DNA of 64,000 nt, from assembly GCA_963792125.1 (NCBI GenBank), contig CAWBVA010000013.1, positions 124,001-188,000 on the forward strand, given 5' to 3'. The notes below the pieces were generated by a model. The model was not told the origin of the DNA and ran no database searches. It saw nothing but the letters and a program-made list of their open reading frames with translations. The stretch's first letter is position 1. Each line of letters starts with the position of its first letter. Below, in pieces: positions 16,741 through 25,357 of this stretch. This DNA comes from Methanocella_A sp963792125. Its GTDB lineage: Archaea; Halobacteriota; Methanocellia; Methanocellales; Methanocellaceae. Made by a program: the position numbers and the translations under genes.

Positions 16741-19067
16741 ACGTCAGCACCTCTTTCAGCTCTTTGTCCTCCGGCAGTATCCTGCAGCTTTAGCGCCGGC
16801 GCTTTTACGGCTTCACTCTTTTCGTCCTGCGAGTTAACACTCTTTACGACCGGGGCAGTCTTTTTGTCGTTAATGATATCCATGGCCTTCATATCTCCGG
16901 CCTTCGTCGCATTCGTGCCATTGCATTTCACATCGCCGAAGAAGTTCATCATGGAGAACTTCACTTTCTCGGGCTTCACGTCGACGAATTCTTTGCGCTC
17001 GTCATCCGGGAAATGCATGTGGATAGAGAATCGCTTCATCTTCGCGACCGATGCGTGGGTGAACCTCGCGTCGGCCAGCACCCGGATACCGTAGTCGGAC
17101 GGCGATCTGACGACCCGGCCGCAGGCCTGCCGGATGCGCCGGACAGTGGGGAACAGGACGCCATAGTCCCAGCCTTTACCTTTGCCGAACTTCTGGTCGT
17201 AGGCGTACTGGATAGCTTTCATGCGATCGTTCAGGCTCGGGAAGCCCACGCCGACGACAACGACGGTGCGGCACCGGTCGAACTTGTAGTCAACGCCCTC
17301 GGTCAGCGTGCCCCAGAGGTACGATATCAGCACGGCCTTCTTCCCGTCCTCGCCATAGCGGAAGAACTCGAGCTTGGTGTCCTGCGACGAGACGCCGACC
17401 TCGTCCACGAACACCGGCACCCGGACATTAAGGCGTCCGGCGTATTTTTTCGCCTCCCAGGAGCTGGGGAAAAAGATCAGGACGTTGCCCTCGGAGGTAT
17501 TGATTACGTCCTCGAGCAGGGAGATCAATGAGTTGACGGTTGCCGGATCGTCCCGGTTGCGGGCGAATTGCGGGGCCAGGTCGACGGCCAGAGTGCGCCG
17601 CCGCTCCGGGGGGAAGGTGGTGCCGAAGGACAGTTCCTCCGTCGCACGCTCTACGCCCAGCGTCGACTTCACCATCTCGAAAGGCCGCAGCGTCGCCGAC
17701 ATGAGTACCGCCCCGAAGGCGCCATTGAGCAGCGGCTTCGTCACGTCCGTCGGGATGCAGCTGAACAGCTCGATCCGGCCGTAAATCTCCCCTTCATGGC
17801 TCCGGCGCACGTTCAGCACCGGGTAGTAGTCCACGCTGTCGGACCGGCCGAAGTACGTGAGCATGAACGAGGACGCGGACAGCAGCGACGAGGTCTTTCG
17901 CACGTCCGAGCGGCCTTCCTTGAAGTCCTTGTGGAAACGGGACTCGATCTCCAGGCCCCGGTCGATAGCCGCTTCCAGCATCTTCTTGTGGTCGATCTTC
18001 CTGGCCGCCAGCTCGTGCAGCAGCTTCTCCCGCAGCAGGTCATCGCGACTGTAAGGGTCCCGTATCGTGATATCGGTCCACGAGTGGCCGATGCGCTCCG
18101 CATCCCCGAAGCCGAACCGGGACGTGTATGTGTCGACGATAGTCTTCTTCAGCAGCGAGAAAAAGTACTCGATATCGTCCATGCGTTTGCCCCCGAGGTT
18201 CATGGCTTCGACCAGCGCTTTATCCACTGTAAATTCCGTGAGCGTCTGCGACGAGTGGGAACGCGCCTGCTGCTCCAGGTTGTGCGCCTCGTCGAAGATC
18301 AGGATGACGCCGGACAGCTCGCAGTCCATCCAGGAGAGGAACCTGCTCGCGATGTCCGGGTCGAGAAGGTGATGGTAGTTGCAGATGACCAGGTCCGCAT
18401 CTTTGAGACAGCGTTTCAGCAGCTCGTAGCCGCACCGGTCGCTCTGTCCCGACTCCGCGGCGATCTCCTCCGGCGTGCGAACGCCGTCGAACAGCCACTG
18501 CCGGAACGGCGCGTGATCGTTCAGCAGGACTTCCCGGAGATACTTGCACGACCGCCGGCGCATCACCGTGATGCCCGCCTCCTCGTCGCCGATCTGGGCA
18601 GCGAGGCCGGCGCGCATGCCGCCATAGCTGCGGTCAGTCTTCGCCTTCGCGATCGCCTCTTTCTCGCTCGCCTTCAGGCCAGCCAGGTCTTTCTCCGCCT
18701 TCAACAGCTCGAACGTATTCTCACGCAGGGCGGAGCATTCCTCATAGTCCTTCTCCATGGGACACATGTGGGACTTTCCCTTGAGCACGACGACTTTGAT
18801 GTCCACCCGCGCCCGTATCTCCCGGGCCTCCTCGACGAACTGCTCCATCTGCTGGTGGACGTTGGTGGCGATGATCACTTTCTTCTTCATCTGCTTGCCC
18901 ACCGCCAGCGCCGGAGCCAGCGCTGATAACGTCTTGCCTGTGCCGCAGGCGCCCTCGAAGAGGACCAGCTTCTGCGCGGCTAACGCTTTATATATCCGGT
19001 CCATCGCTTCCCGCTGGTTCGGGTAGCAGGTCGGCTTGGGAAAATAGTTTTGATAATCCGGCTCCAT
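16719..19067 (-). CDS. xpd: XPD/Rad3-family Fe-S DNA helicase
   Basis: A 5'-3' superfamily 2 helicase of nucleotide excision repair type. 782 residues: Q-motif CYPNQREAM, Walker A EGACGTGKT (about 38-46), the Fe-S cysteine cluster between (HMCPMEKDYEEC, RRRSCKYLRE, ADLVICNYHHLLD), DEAH in ILIFDEAHNLEQQ, and C-terminal motifs MSATLRP, GTLTEGVDYKF and RRIRQACGRVVRSPSDYG. The last ~22 residues (after ALKLQD) look odd; removing one base near 16783 gives an alternative tail LPEDKELKEVLTFTTMTLR ending at 16700. The helicase core is not affected. A TATA-like TTAAATATTTAG lies upstream. Confidence 0.93.
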   Translation of the reverse strand: MEPDYQNYFPKPTCYPNQREAMDRIYKALAAQKLVLFEGACGTGKTLSALAPALAVGKQMKKKVIIATNVHQQMEQFVEEAREIRARVDIKVVVLKGKSHMCPMEKDYEECSALRENTFELLKAEKDLAGLKASEKEAIAKAKTDRSYGGMRAGLAAQIGDEEAGITVMRRRSCKYLREVLLNDHAPFRQWLFDGVRTPEEIAAESGQSDRCGYELLKRCLKDADLVICNYHHLLDPDIASRFLSWMDCELSGVILIFDEAHNLEQQARSHSSQTLTEFTVDKALVEAMNLGGKRMDDIEYFFSLLKKTIVDTYTSRFGFGDAERIGHSWTDITIRDPYSRDDLLREKLLHELAARKIDHKKMLEAAIDRGLEIESRFHKDFKEGRSDVRKTSSLLSASSFMLTYFGRSDSVDYYPVLNVRRSHEGEIYGRIELFSCIPTDVTKPLLNGAFGAVLMSATLRPFEMVKSTLGVERATEELSFGTTFPPERRRTLAVDLAPQFARNRDDPATVNSLISLLEDVINTSEGNVLIFFPSSWEAKKYAGRLNVRVPVFVDEVGVSSQDTKLEFFRYGEDGKKAVLISYLWGTLTEGVDYKFDRCRTVVVVGVGFPSLNDRMKAIQYAYDQKFGKGKGWDYGVLFPTVRRIRQACGRVVRSPSDYGIRVLADARFTHASVAKMKRFSIHMHFPDDERKEFVDVKPEKVKFSMMNFFGDVKCNGTNATKAGDMKAMDIINDKKTAPVVKSVNSQDEKSEAVKAPALKLQDTAGGQRAERGADVHHHDAA

Positions 19068-19221
19068 GACGCGCTCTGTTTACTGCACTACCATATGACG
19101 GTCTAAATATTTAACCGTGAGATAGGCACCGCGAAAGTAATATAGTACAGGCAACGGCTGGTACAGAGGGCATGGAAGTCAGCCGAAACATATATAATTG
19201 TTCGTAACTAATAGAACAATC

Positions 19222-19455
19222 ATGCCGAAGTGGGTTTGCACTGTCTGTGGGACTGAGCACCGTGTACTATGCACGCCGGGGAAATGTGCCGCATACCACA
19301 ACCACGGAAGCTGCTGCCCGAAGAAATGCAAGAACTGCGGCGCTCCCGGAGAAAAGATGGTCATGGGCGGGCTGGCCCCGGGACAGGCCCTCGAGCACCC
19401 TGAACTGGGCAGACTGCAGGTGGCGCCTACGGGGCCGCCAGAGGAGAAAAAGTAA
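19222..19455 (+). CDS. Small Cys-rich zinc-binding protein
   Basis: A 77-residue hydrophilic protein with CTVCG, CTPGKC, GSCC, KKC and KNCG motifs, consistent with one or two zinc ribbons or knuckles; the C-terminal 35 residues are Gly/Pro/Glu-rich and probably disordered. The family is not recognised. ATG 19222 begins MPKWVCTVCG; a TATA-like CATATATAATT lies about 30 bases upstream. Divergent from xpd. Confidence 0.7.
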   Translation: MPKWVCTVCGTEHRVLCTPGKCAAYHNHGSCCPKKCKNCGAPGEKMVMGGLAPGQALEHPELGRLQVAPTGPPEEKK

Positions 19456-19522
19456 GGGCTCCCGCCATAGCGCCGGACCTGCCGTAACACAAAATTATTC
19501 GTTTTAGACGACGTTACCTTGT

Positions 19523-20047
19523 ATGATGAAAATCATCGCCCTTTCCGACACGCACCTGACAGGACCGCTTCCTGATGAGCTGCTCGACATAGTCAGGGGA
19601 GCGGATATTGTCCTTCACGCAGGAGACTTTGTCACGCTGGCGGCCTATGAGTCACTGAAGGGTGCCTGCAAGCGGCTGATCGCTGTCCACGGAAACTCGG
19701 ATTCCGCTGCGCTGCACGAGGTCCTGCCGGAAAGCATTACCTTCGAGGCTGGCGGTGTGAAGTTTGGCGTCGTGCACAATGGCAAGAACGTGACCGACGT
19801 CACCAACATGCGCTACCTCGCGCTGGAGATGGGCGTGGGTGTACTCATTTTCGGCCACCTGCACCGGCCGATCATCGACCGGAGCGACGTGTTGCTGGTC
19901 TGCCCGGGCAGCCCGACGAAGCCCCGCATGTCCGACCCCTGCGTGGTAGAGCTTATTATAGAGAAAAACGGTGTCGTATCGGGTAAAATCATTAATGTGT
20001 CGACTGGCAACCCCTGCGGGTATATTCAGTTTGCCAGGTCGCTCTAA
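19523..20047 (+). CDS. YfcE/MJ0936-type metallophosphoesterase
   Basis: A calcineurin-fold phosphoesterase of 174 residues, the usual size of the YfcE/MJ0936 group. All metal-binding motifs are present: LSDTHLTG, LHAGDFV, VHGNSD, a His in FGVVHNG, and FGHLHRP. Such enzymes hydrolyse phosphodiesters with Mn or Ni in vitro; the physiological substrate is unknown. The stop overlaps the convergent small gene at 20044-20319 by 4 bases. Confidence 0.88.
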   Translation: MMKIIALSDTHLTGPLPDELLDIVRGADIVLHAGDFVTLAAYESLKGACKRLIAVHGNSDSAALHEVLPESITFEAGGVKFGVVHNGKNVTDVTNMRYLALEMGVGVLIFGHLHRPIIDRSDVLLVCPGSPTKPRMSDPCVVELIIEKNGVVSGKIINVSTGNPCGYIQFARSL

Positions 20048-20319
20048 CGGCCGTTGTTTTCCGTGTCCAGCGTCGTCTGCGAAGTGAACTCTATGTCACG
20101 GTTGGCACCGTAAAAAGCCCGCTTCGTCACGTTATATTTGGCACGGATCTGTTCCGCCACATTGGTCCTGACGACAATAATACGGTCCTTAAAAGAATCC
20201 CTCTGGGACAGGTACTCCAGGCCGCTGAAGCAATCGTTGACTTTCTCTGCCCTGAGTAAAGACCGGTACTGGTCCATTGATGTGATAAAGAATTTTTCTG
20301 GCGGCTGCAAACGTTCCAT
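20044..20319 (-). CDS. Hypothetical protein
   Basis: A 91-residue soluble protein (MERLQPPEKFFITSMDQYRS onward, ending TLDTENNGR) with no motif I recognise. The ATG at 20319 is preferred; GTG 20325 is possible. A TATA-like CTTATACC lies about 30-40 bases upstream. Amino-acid composition is natural, with balanced charges and no GC-skew artefact, which supports a real gene. Confidence 0.55.
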   Translation of the reverse strand: MERLQPPEKFFITSMDQYRSLLRAEKVNDCFSGLEYLSQRDSFKDRIIVVRTNVAEQIRAKYNVTKRAFYGANRDIEFTSQTTLDTENNGR

Positions 20320-20377
20320 GTCCACGCCCCGGACATCCGTGTATAATGCCGTTATGGTATAAGAAGGTGACCCTTCC

Positions 20378-20593
20378 CTAACCCCCGGTCAGAATAAGGA
20401 GAAGCAGTAGTCCTCCAGCACATGCGAGGCCGCCGAGGCTGACAAGGAAAAAGCCACGATGCAGAAAACGGCGCTGATTCCGGGATCCGATCCCGAAATA
20501 TGACGGTATGTGATCCACGTCAACGAGAACGTTAACAAGCCCGCAGAGAAGCCCAACAAGAAGTGCAAGCAAACGTATGTCAGGTCCCACCAT
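20378..20593 (-). CDS. Small membrane protein with DVDHIP motif
   Basis: 71 residues with two hydrophobic segments (LLALLVGLLCGLVNVLVDVD and GFFLVSLGGLACAGGLLLLL) and conserved-looking acidic/His motifs DVDHIPSYFG and RFLHRGFF. These recall a shortened version of the membrane-embedded metal-dependent hydrolases (DUF457/YdjM type), whose motifs are D-x-D and H-x3-H. The ATG at 20593 has GAGGCG upstream and a TATA-like AATATATATTGG further up. An overlapping frame at 20389-20613 is a shadow. Confidence 0.6.
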   Translation of the reverse strand: MVGPDIRLLALLVGLLCGLVNVLVDVDHIPSYFGIGSRNQRRFLHRGFFLVSLGGLACAGGLLLLLILTGG

Positions 20594-20768
20594 GGGAGTC
20601 GCCTCATCACCAATATATATTAGTTAATAATATATTTATGTTGTCATAGTCGCATGGCCGTACTAAAATGGTTGTTTCAGCATTGATTGCACAGACAACA
20701 GTAAAATAAGCCATATTAACTATTTAATAATATACTAAGTTATAAATAAAAGTCGATTTAAAACTGAT

Positions 20769-21038
20769 ATGGTCTTGATGCGCAGGCTCATCATTGAGGT
20801 AGACAGCGGTATTGCGGAGTGGATAGAACGCCGGAGAGGCGCCATGAGCCCGGAGGAGTTCGCCGCCCGGGCCATCGGAGAGTACAGATCGGCCGACGAG
20901 CGGGCGACGGCCGCCAGGATGGCCCGCATGCATGACGAGATGTCCGGCAGGCTGGACGAGCTGCAGGAACGCATCAGCAGGCTCGACCGGTCCCTGAAGG
21001 AGCGGCGCGCCCTGCAGCCGGCAGGCACCTGCAGGTGA
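20769..21038 (+). CDS. Small protein with ribbon-helix-helix-like N-terminus and coiled coil
   Basis: An 89-residue Arg/Glu-rich protein. Residues 4-40 (RRLIIEVDSGIAEWIERRRG then SPEEFAARAIGEY) have the strand-helix-helix pattern of small RHH regulators; residues 50-80 form a coiled coil (MHDEMSGRLDELQERISRLD). A TATA-like AGTTATAAATAAA lies about 24 bases before ATG 20769, so leaderless. Directly upstream of nob1 but with a separate promoter. DNA-binding function is inference. Confidence 0.65.
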   Translation: MVLMRRLIIEVDSGIAEWIERRRGAMSPEEFAARAIGEYRSADERATAARMARMHDEMSGRLDELQERISRLDRSLKERRALQPAGTCR

Positions 21039-21099
21039 TCAGCCCGCGATACGCGGGGCCGCGATACGTTTATATGCGGGACAGTGAAACCATCCATCG

Positions 21100-21597
21100 A
21101 TGGCCACCACGTACGTGCTCGACACCTCGGCGTTCATCTACGGGATGATGCCCGGGGGCGAGATGGAGACGGTCCCGGCAGTCTACGGGGAAGTGAAGGA
21201 CGCGCAGTCCCGGATCAGGCTCGAGCTCATGGAAGGCCTCAAAGTCATCGAGCCTGACGCCCGTTATGTCGGCCTCGTGGCGGAGGCGGCGCGAAAGACA
21301 GGGGACGATAAGAGGATATCGAAGGCGGACGGAGACCTGCTTGCCCTCGCGCTCCAGGAGAAGGAAGCAGGAAAGGACGTAGCCCTCCTGACTGACGACT
21401 ACGCAGTCCAGAACGTCGCCCGCGTGCTCGGCATCCGGGTCACCGCGCTGCGGCAGAAGAAGAGCAGAAGAAGCGTCGCGTGGGAGAAGCGATGCACCGG
21501 CTGCGGGCGCAGCTTCGCCGATGGCGAGGTCTGCCCGGTCTGCGGCTCGCCACTGCGGCTGAAAAAGCAACGCCCTGTAACCGGAAACAGGAAATAG
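21100..21597 (+). CDS. nob1: Ribosome maturation endoribonuclease Nob1
   Basis: A PIN-domain nuclease with a zinc ribbon that trims the 3' end of small-subunit rRNA. 165 residues: the PIN domain begins YVLDTSAFIYGMM with the catalytic Asp, further acidic residues are in SKADGDLLALAL and VALLTDDYAVQNVA, then a C-terminal zinc ribbon CTGCGRSF-x6-CPVCGSPL. The usual archaeal Nob1 architecture and length. A TATA-like GTTTATATG lies about 27-35 bases upstream of ATG 21100. PIN toxins lack the zinc ribbon, so a toxin assignment is unlikely. Confidence 0.92.
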   Translation: MATTYVLDTSAFIYGMMPGGEMETVPAVYGEVKDAQSRIRLELMEGLKVIEPDARYVGLVAEAARKTGDDKRISKADGDLLALALQEKEAGKDVALLTDDYAVQNVARVLGIRVTALRQKKSRRSVAWEKRCTGCGRSFADGEVCPVCGSPLRLKKQRPVTGNRK

Positions 21598-21607
21598 AAA
21601 AATATCT

Positions 21608-22078
21608 TCAAATTAAGGTAACATCAAGCAAATTTTGCCTGACCCCACCCTTATAGTTGCCAAATACCTGCACATGCACACTATTGTTCACTGTGACATC
21701 TTCGCCTGAATAGGTTACCGAGGACCCGGATGCATATCCCAGCCCGGTTTCCGGATAAATAGCCAGGTGATATTTTTCCAGCGAATAAATATTCGTTGCG
21801 TTCTTTTCATTAATGTAGATCAGAAAGGGAAGGTCTTTGTCCAACAGGGGCTTTCCCTCCCCGCCGAGGTTGGTTATTTTTATCGTGTCATCGTCCACCC
21901 TTCCCGCGTGCATTGCCACCACGTACGAGTTCGAGGGCTGTTCTCGCGATTCGGCCGGGGTGTTGACGGAGATGATTTCGGCTATCGCCAGAGGTACTAC
22001 GATAGCCACCGCAATAAATGCAACGATCATTACAGGGTATAATCGCAACTTCCGAAATGCATGCTTTTTAATGGCCAT
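21608..22078 (-). CDS. Archaeal type IV pilin-like secreted protein
   Basis: 156 residues. An N-terminal basic stretch and one membrane helix (YPVMIVAFIAVAIVVPLAIA, residues 14-33) precede an extracytoplasmic beta-rich domain. The layout ITNLGGEGKPLLDKDLPFLI ... VFGNYKGGVRQNLLDVTLI resembles archaeal DUF1628-type pilins, which also end in a hydrophobic 'LLD(T/V)T' strand. No canonical class III cleavage site is obvious, so pilin identity is tentative. Downstream of the membrane protein gene by 5 bases (same operon) and convergent with nob1. Confidence 0.55.
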   Translation of the reverse strand: MAIKKHAFRKLRLYPVMIVAFIAVAIVVPLAIAEIISVNTPAESREQPSNSYVVAMHAGRVDDDTIKITNLGGEGKPLLDKDLPFLIYINEKNATNIYSLEKYHLAIYPETGLGYASGSSVTYSGEDVTVNNSVHVQVFGNYKGGVRQNLLDVTLI

Positions 22079-22083
22079 GTTGA

Positions 22084-22605
22084 TCAGCTTATTTTGAGGT
22101 CGAGTTTCATGTATATCAGGGCGGAAATCGATGCGATGATCGCGCAGGCTGCCGTTACCAGCAGTACGAACTGCGGGCTGATGGCAATTATATTTAGCAC
22201 ATATCCGATAAAGGAAATCGAAAATGCCCGATCGGTAAAGTAATTAAAATGCTGCATATAGTCGAACAGTACCAATGTCATACCTGTGAAAATTCCCGCT
22301 ACGGCACCCGTCACCGGCGCAATTATCAGCTCACGACTTGATATCCGAAAGAACATTGCGGGTAGAAATCCTGCAACCGCTACCATCAGGAGCACAATGA
22401 TAAATGCCTGCAGGAAACGGATCTGTGATACAGGTCCGCTGTGGATTTCGATACTCCCCCACGCGAACTGCAGCAAATATCCCGTAAGTTCATAGGCCAA
22501 TCCACACAGGAAGCCGATCAAGGAGGACTGGACGATCATCCTGATGTCAATTTTTCTTATTACTTCCCCGGTATCCTGCATAACCGTTCGCTGAATATGT
22601 GCCAT
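22084..22605 (-). CDS. Four-helix integral membrane protein
   Basis: 173 residues with four predicted membrane segments: about 25-50 (SSLIGFLCGLAYELTGYLLQ), 65-90 (AFIIVLLMVAVAGFLPAMFF), 95-115 and 130-165 (ISPQFVLLVTAACAIIASIS). The N-terminus is probably cytoplasmic. No family recognised. First gene of a two-gene operon with the pilin-like protein and divergent from the secreted caspase-fold protein, so a surface-related role is possible but unproven. Confidence 0.65.
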   Translation of the reverse strand: MAHIQRTVMQDTGEVIRKIDIRMIVQSSLIGFLCGLAYELTGYLLQFAWGSIEIHSGPVSQIRFLQAFIIVLLMVAVAGFLPAMFFRISSRELIIAPVTGAVAGIFTGMTLVLFDYMQHFNYFTDRAFSISFIGYVLNIIAISPQFVLLVTAACAIIASISALIYMKLDLKIS

Positions 22606-22710
22606 GCTGATGTAATAAAGCTATCTTAGTATCCGCTGATCGTTAAACCCACTTATTTTAAATATCTTGAACCTGAATAGTTTTTTAATTAATGGTACGA
22701 GGAGCATCTT

Positions 22711-23391
22711 TTGAAGCGTATGTTATTGTCGTTGACACTAATTATCGTTTTAGCAGGAGCATTAGCGTGGATGTCAATCCTGTCCGAAGCCTCTGACCAT
22801 CATGCCAGCATTTACCTGAACGCTTACCATGACGGAGTAAATGCGCTGCCGTCAGGCGAATTTGCGAGTAATTACCTCGAGAGGCTCGGGTACTCGGTTG
22901 ACAATAGCACAAACGTAAATGCTTCTTATACATATCAAAGGATGAAAAATGACGGGATATTTTATTTCTCTGGCCATGGAGGGCCCGGATACATGAAGTT
23001 CCCGGATAATTCGCTCATCATCGCCAGCAGCCCTTACGAATACGATATGAAGCTATCGGACTATAAAAACGGTGAACTCAGCACGATGTTACTGGCTGTC
23101 TTCAATGGCTGCGATACGGCGAATGACGACCCGGACCTCGGAAATCTGCTGGACGAGTCCATGAGACTCGGCGTGACTGCCGCGATCGGTTTCAAGACCT
23201 CGATAAACAATGACGAGTCGAATTACTGGTCCGACAGGCTATGGTACTACCTTTACGACGGATATAATATCGGCGATGCGGCTTATGCCGCGAGGAATGA
23301 CGTATTATTAAAATTTGGCCGGTATGGTGGCGTCGACTCCTATGAAATCCGGGGCGATCGATACCTCACCCTGCTCGATGGTGCGACATAA
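22711..23391 (+). CDS. Secreted caspase/CHAT-fold protein
   Basis: 226 residues. A signal peptide or anchor (LLSLTLIIVLAGALAWMSIL, 5-24) leads a domain with the clan CD cysteine-peptidase dyad: His89 in IFYFSGHGGPG and Cys134 in LAVFNGCDTAND, each at the end of a hydrophobic strand as in caspases, gingipains and CHAT domains. The TTG start at 22711 is supported by GAGGAG about 8 bases upstream. Export makes a programmed-death role unlikely; surface-protein processing is a reasonable guess. Divergent from the pilin-like operon. Confidence 0.75.
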   Translation: MKRMLLSLTLIIVLAGALAWMSILSEASDHHASIYLNAYHDGVNALPSGEFASNYLERLGYSVDNSTNVNASYTYQRMKNDGIFYFSGHGGPGYMKFPDNSLIIASSPYEYDMKLSDYKNGELSTMLLAVFNGCDTANDDPDLGNLLDESMRLGVTAAIGFKTSINNDESNYWSDRLWYYLYDGYNIGDAAYAARNDVLLKFGRYGGVDSYEIRGDRYLTLLDGAT

Positions 23392-23676
23392 CGTAAACGG
23401 CTTCAAAGATAGTTGCAGGAATCAGTATATTACTTGCCCGCTCACAATTCTAAATTTTTATTAATATACCTCATGTCAGGCCCAATCTGATAACTGTAAA
23501 TACTTCAGAACGAATATTCAGTATCCCTTTCACCAACTGAAGACGTGACAGACCCCCACTGAGGACACATTTGTTGGGTACATATATATAAAAGAAAATA
23601 TAAAATGTTGTTAAGAAGCAATAAAAAAGTCAGGCGATTATGGAATTTATTGTTATCCTTTCGAGAGGTAAGTAGC

Positions 23677-24312
23677 ATGAGGAACGTCAACGACCTGATC
23701 GAGAAGGCGATAGAGATGCGGAACCGCGGATTGCGAGCAGGCGAGATCGCCGATGAGCTCAACATCTCCCGTGAGACAGCGACATGGCTGCTCACCAGGA
23801 CCAAGAAAGAAGGTAAGGAAGGAGGAGCCCCGGCTGCCGCGCCCAAGGACATTTTCATCGACTGGAGCACCATCGGCAAAAGCTCGAGCAGACTCATGCT
23901 GGTGGCTACCTGCCTGGCGGACATGGTCGAGGAGGTGCTCAATGACCTGGATACCAACGTGGACGTGGTCGTGGGCATCGCGCTGAGCGGCGTGCCGTTT
24001 GCGAACGTCGTGGCCTACCAGTACGGCGTCGAGCTGGCCGTGATGCACCCGGGCAAACACCAGACGGAATTAGGCAAGCACCAGCAGGTACAGCCCACCA
24101 TGAGCGAGAACTATGCCGACGTAAAAGGCAAGCGCTGCGTGATCATAGACGACGTGGTCACCACCGGCTCGACCATGGAGGAAGCGATCAAGCTGATCGA
24201 CGACCTGGGCGGCGAGACCGTGGCCATCGCCGTTATGCTCGACAAGCGCGGTGCGGACACTATCGGCACCGTGCCAGTGCGGTCACTGATCAAGATCGGT
24301 CGTGTCGGATAA
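23677..24312 (+). CDS. gfcR: PRTase-like transcriptional regulator (GfcR family)
   Basis: 211 residues: an N-terminal helix-turn-helix (RAGEIADELNISRETATWLL, about 20-40) fused to a type I phosphoribosyltransferase domain with the PRPP motif CVIIDDVVTTGSTMEEA. This is the architecture of archaeal orotate-phosphoribosyltransferase-like regulators such as haloarchaeal GfcR, which controls glycolytic genes. ATG 23677 has a GAGGT site 9-12 bases upstream; a TATA-like CATATATATAAAAG lies around 23581-23595. The direct target in this organism is unknown. Confidence 0.85.
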   Translation: MRNVNDLIEKAIEMRNRGLRAGEIADELNISRETATWLLTRTKKEGKEGGAPAAAPKDIFIDWSTIGKSSSRLMLVATCLADMVEEVLNDLDTNVDVVVGIALSGVPFANVVAYQYGVELAVMHPGKHQTELGKHQQVQPTMSENYADVKGKRCVIIDDVVTTGSTMEEAIKLIDDLGGETVAIAVMLDKRGADTIGTVPVRSLIKIGRVG

Positions 24313-24314
24313 GA

Positions 24315-24510
24315 GGCCTCGGAGGTTTCGGGAGGCCACCGAGACTCTCACCACAGAGGGCACAGAGGCCACAGAGGACGACACAGAGGATTTTTAAAGA
24401 AAAAGGTTGCAATTGAGCCCTGTTATTAAAACAGTCCTCTGTGCAAACCTCTGTGTCCCCTGTGCCCTCTGTGGTGAGAGTCTCCGTGTCCTCTTGAAAC
24501 CTCGGTGGCC
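24315..24510. repeat. Long palindromic CACAGAGG repeat element (copy B)
   Basis: Inverted repeat exactly filling the spacer between two convergent stop codons. Left arm GGCCTCGGAGGTTTCGGGAG then CACAGAGGGCACAGAGG; right arm mirrors it to CTTGAAACCTCGGTGGCC. The loop holds GAGCCCTGTTATTAAAAC, shared with the copy near 59.4 kb. The right arm ends at the stop codon of the dehydrogenase remnant. Confidence 0.92.
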
Positions 24511-25329
24511 TTATACGAACCGGATTGCAGCCTTGACCAGGCCGTCTCTCTTATCGAAGGTCTTGTAGGTCTCCGGCGCGTCCTTGATCTTGATGTGATC
24601 GGTGACAATGGCACCGGGGTGTGCCCTTCCCGCAATGATGAGGTCCCGCAGGTAGATGTGGAAGCTCTTCACGGGCGTCTGGCCGTTAGCAATCTGCAGC
24701 CCCTTTTCCCACATCAGGCCCCACGGCATCATCAGCATGCCGTGTTTTTCAGCCTCGGTGCTGCCGCGGGGGTCGCTCATCTGGTAGACACCGATGATGC
24801 CGAGGGCAGCGCCGAAGTTGGCGACGCGCGCCGCGTCCAGCAGCACCTGGTTCGCCTTGTACTGGTCCGGGTGCGCCCGGTCGAAGGCCTGGTAGCCCAC
24901 CGCGTCGATCACGCAGTCCACGCCCTGCAGGATCTTGCCCTCGCCGGGACGCATGGCCTCGTTCAGGGGCTTGAGCGATCCCGGATGTTCCTGGATTTGC
25001 AGCACGGGGTCGCCGTCCAGGAAATTGATCGGCATGGCGCCCAGCGATTTCGCCATGTCCAGCCGCTTCTTGTCCTTATCGATACAATAGATCAGCGACG
25101 CGCCCCGGATCATCGCGCTGTGCACGGCCAGCAGCCCTACCGGCCCGGCGCCGAAGATCGCCACGGTCTTCCCCGGGGTCACTCTGGCCATCTCGCAGGA
25201 GTAGAAGGCCGTGGGGAAGATATCCGCGAGCATCAGGAAGTCGTCCTCGTTCTTGTCGCCCGGCTTCCCCGGCAGCTTCAGGCAGGCCCAGGTCGGCGTG
25301 ATAAGATTTCCAAAGGAGAATCGCGTCAA
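24511..25329 (-). pseudogene. 5'-truncated zinc-type alcohol/formaldehyde dehydrogenase
   Basis: 272 residues similar to the C-terminal two thirds of glutathione-independent formaldehyde dehydrogenase-like proteins (about 390 residues). It begins at the linker CLKLPGKPGDKNEDDFLMLA, then the NAD-binding TVAIFGAGPVGLLAVHSA and GVDCVIDAVGYQAFDRAHPD. The N-terminal GroES-like domain with the catalytic zinc ligands (about 110 residues) is absent: only 28 bases separate the first codon (a TTG) from nadM. It cannot be a normal dehydrogenase. Either a deletion fused the remnant next to nadM or a NAD-binding fragment persists. Confidence 0.8.
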
Positions 25330-25357
25330 TCGGGGATGATGTCGTAAAATGTGATAG

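Noticed and set aside
20769..21597. Toxin-antitoxin pair (RHH-like antitoxin with PIN toxin)
   Set aside because: The PIN protein has the C-terminal zinc ribbon of Nob1 and a separate promoter, so it is the ribosome-maturation nuclease.
22711..23391. Programmed cell-death caspase
   Set aside because: The protein has an export signal, so an intracellular death function is not supported despite the His-Cys dyad.
24315..24510. CRISPR-like or tandem repeat array
   Set aside because: The CACAGAGG units form two arms of one palindrome, with no regular spacers and no cas genes.
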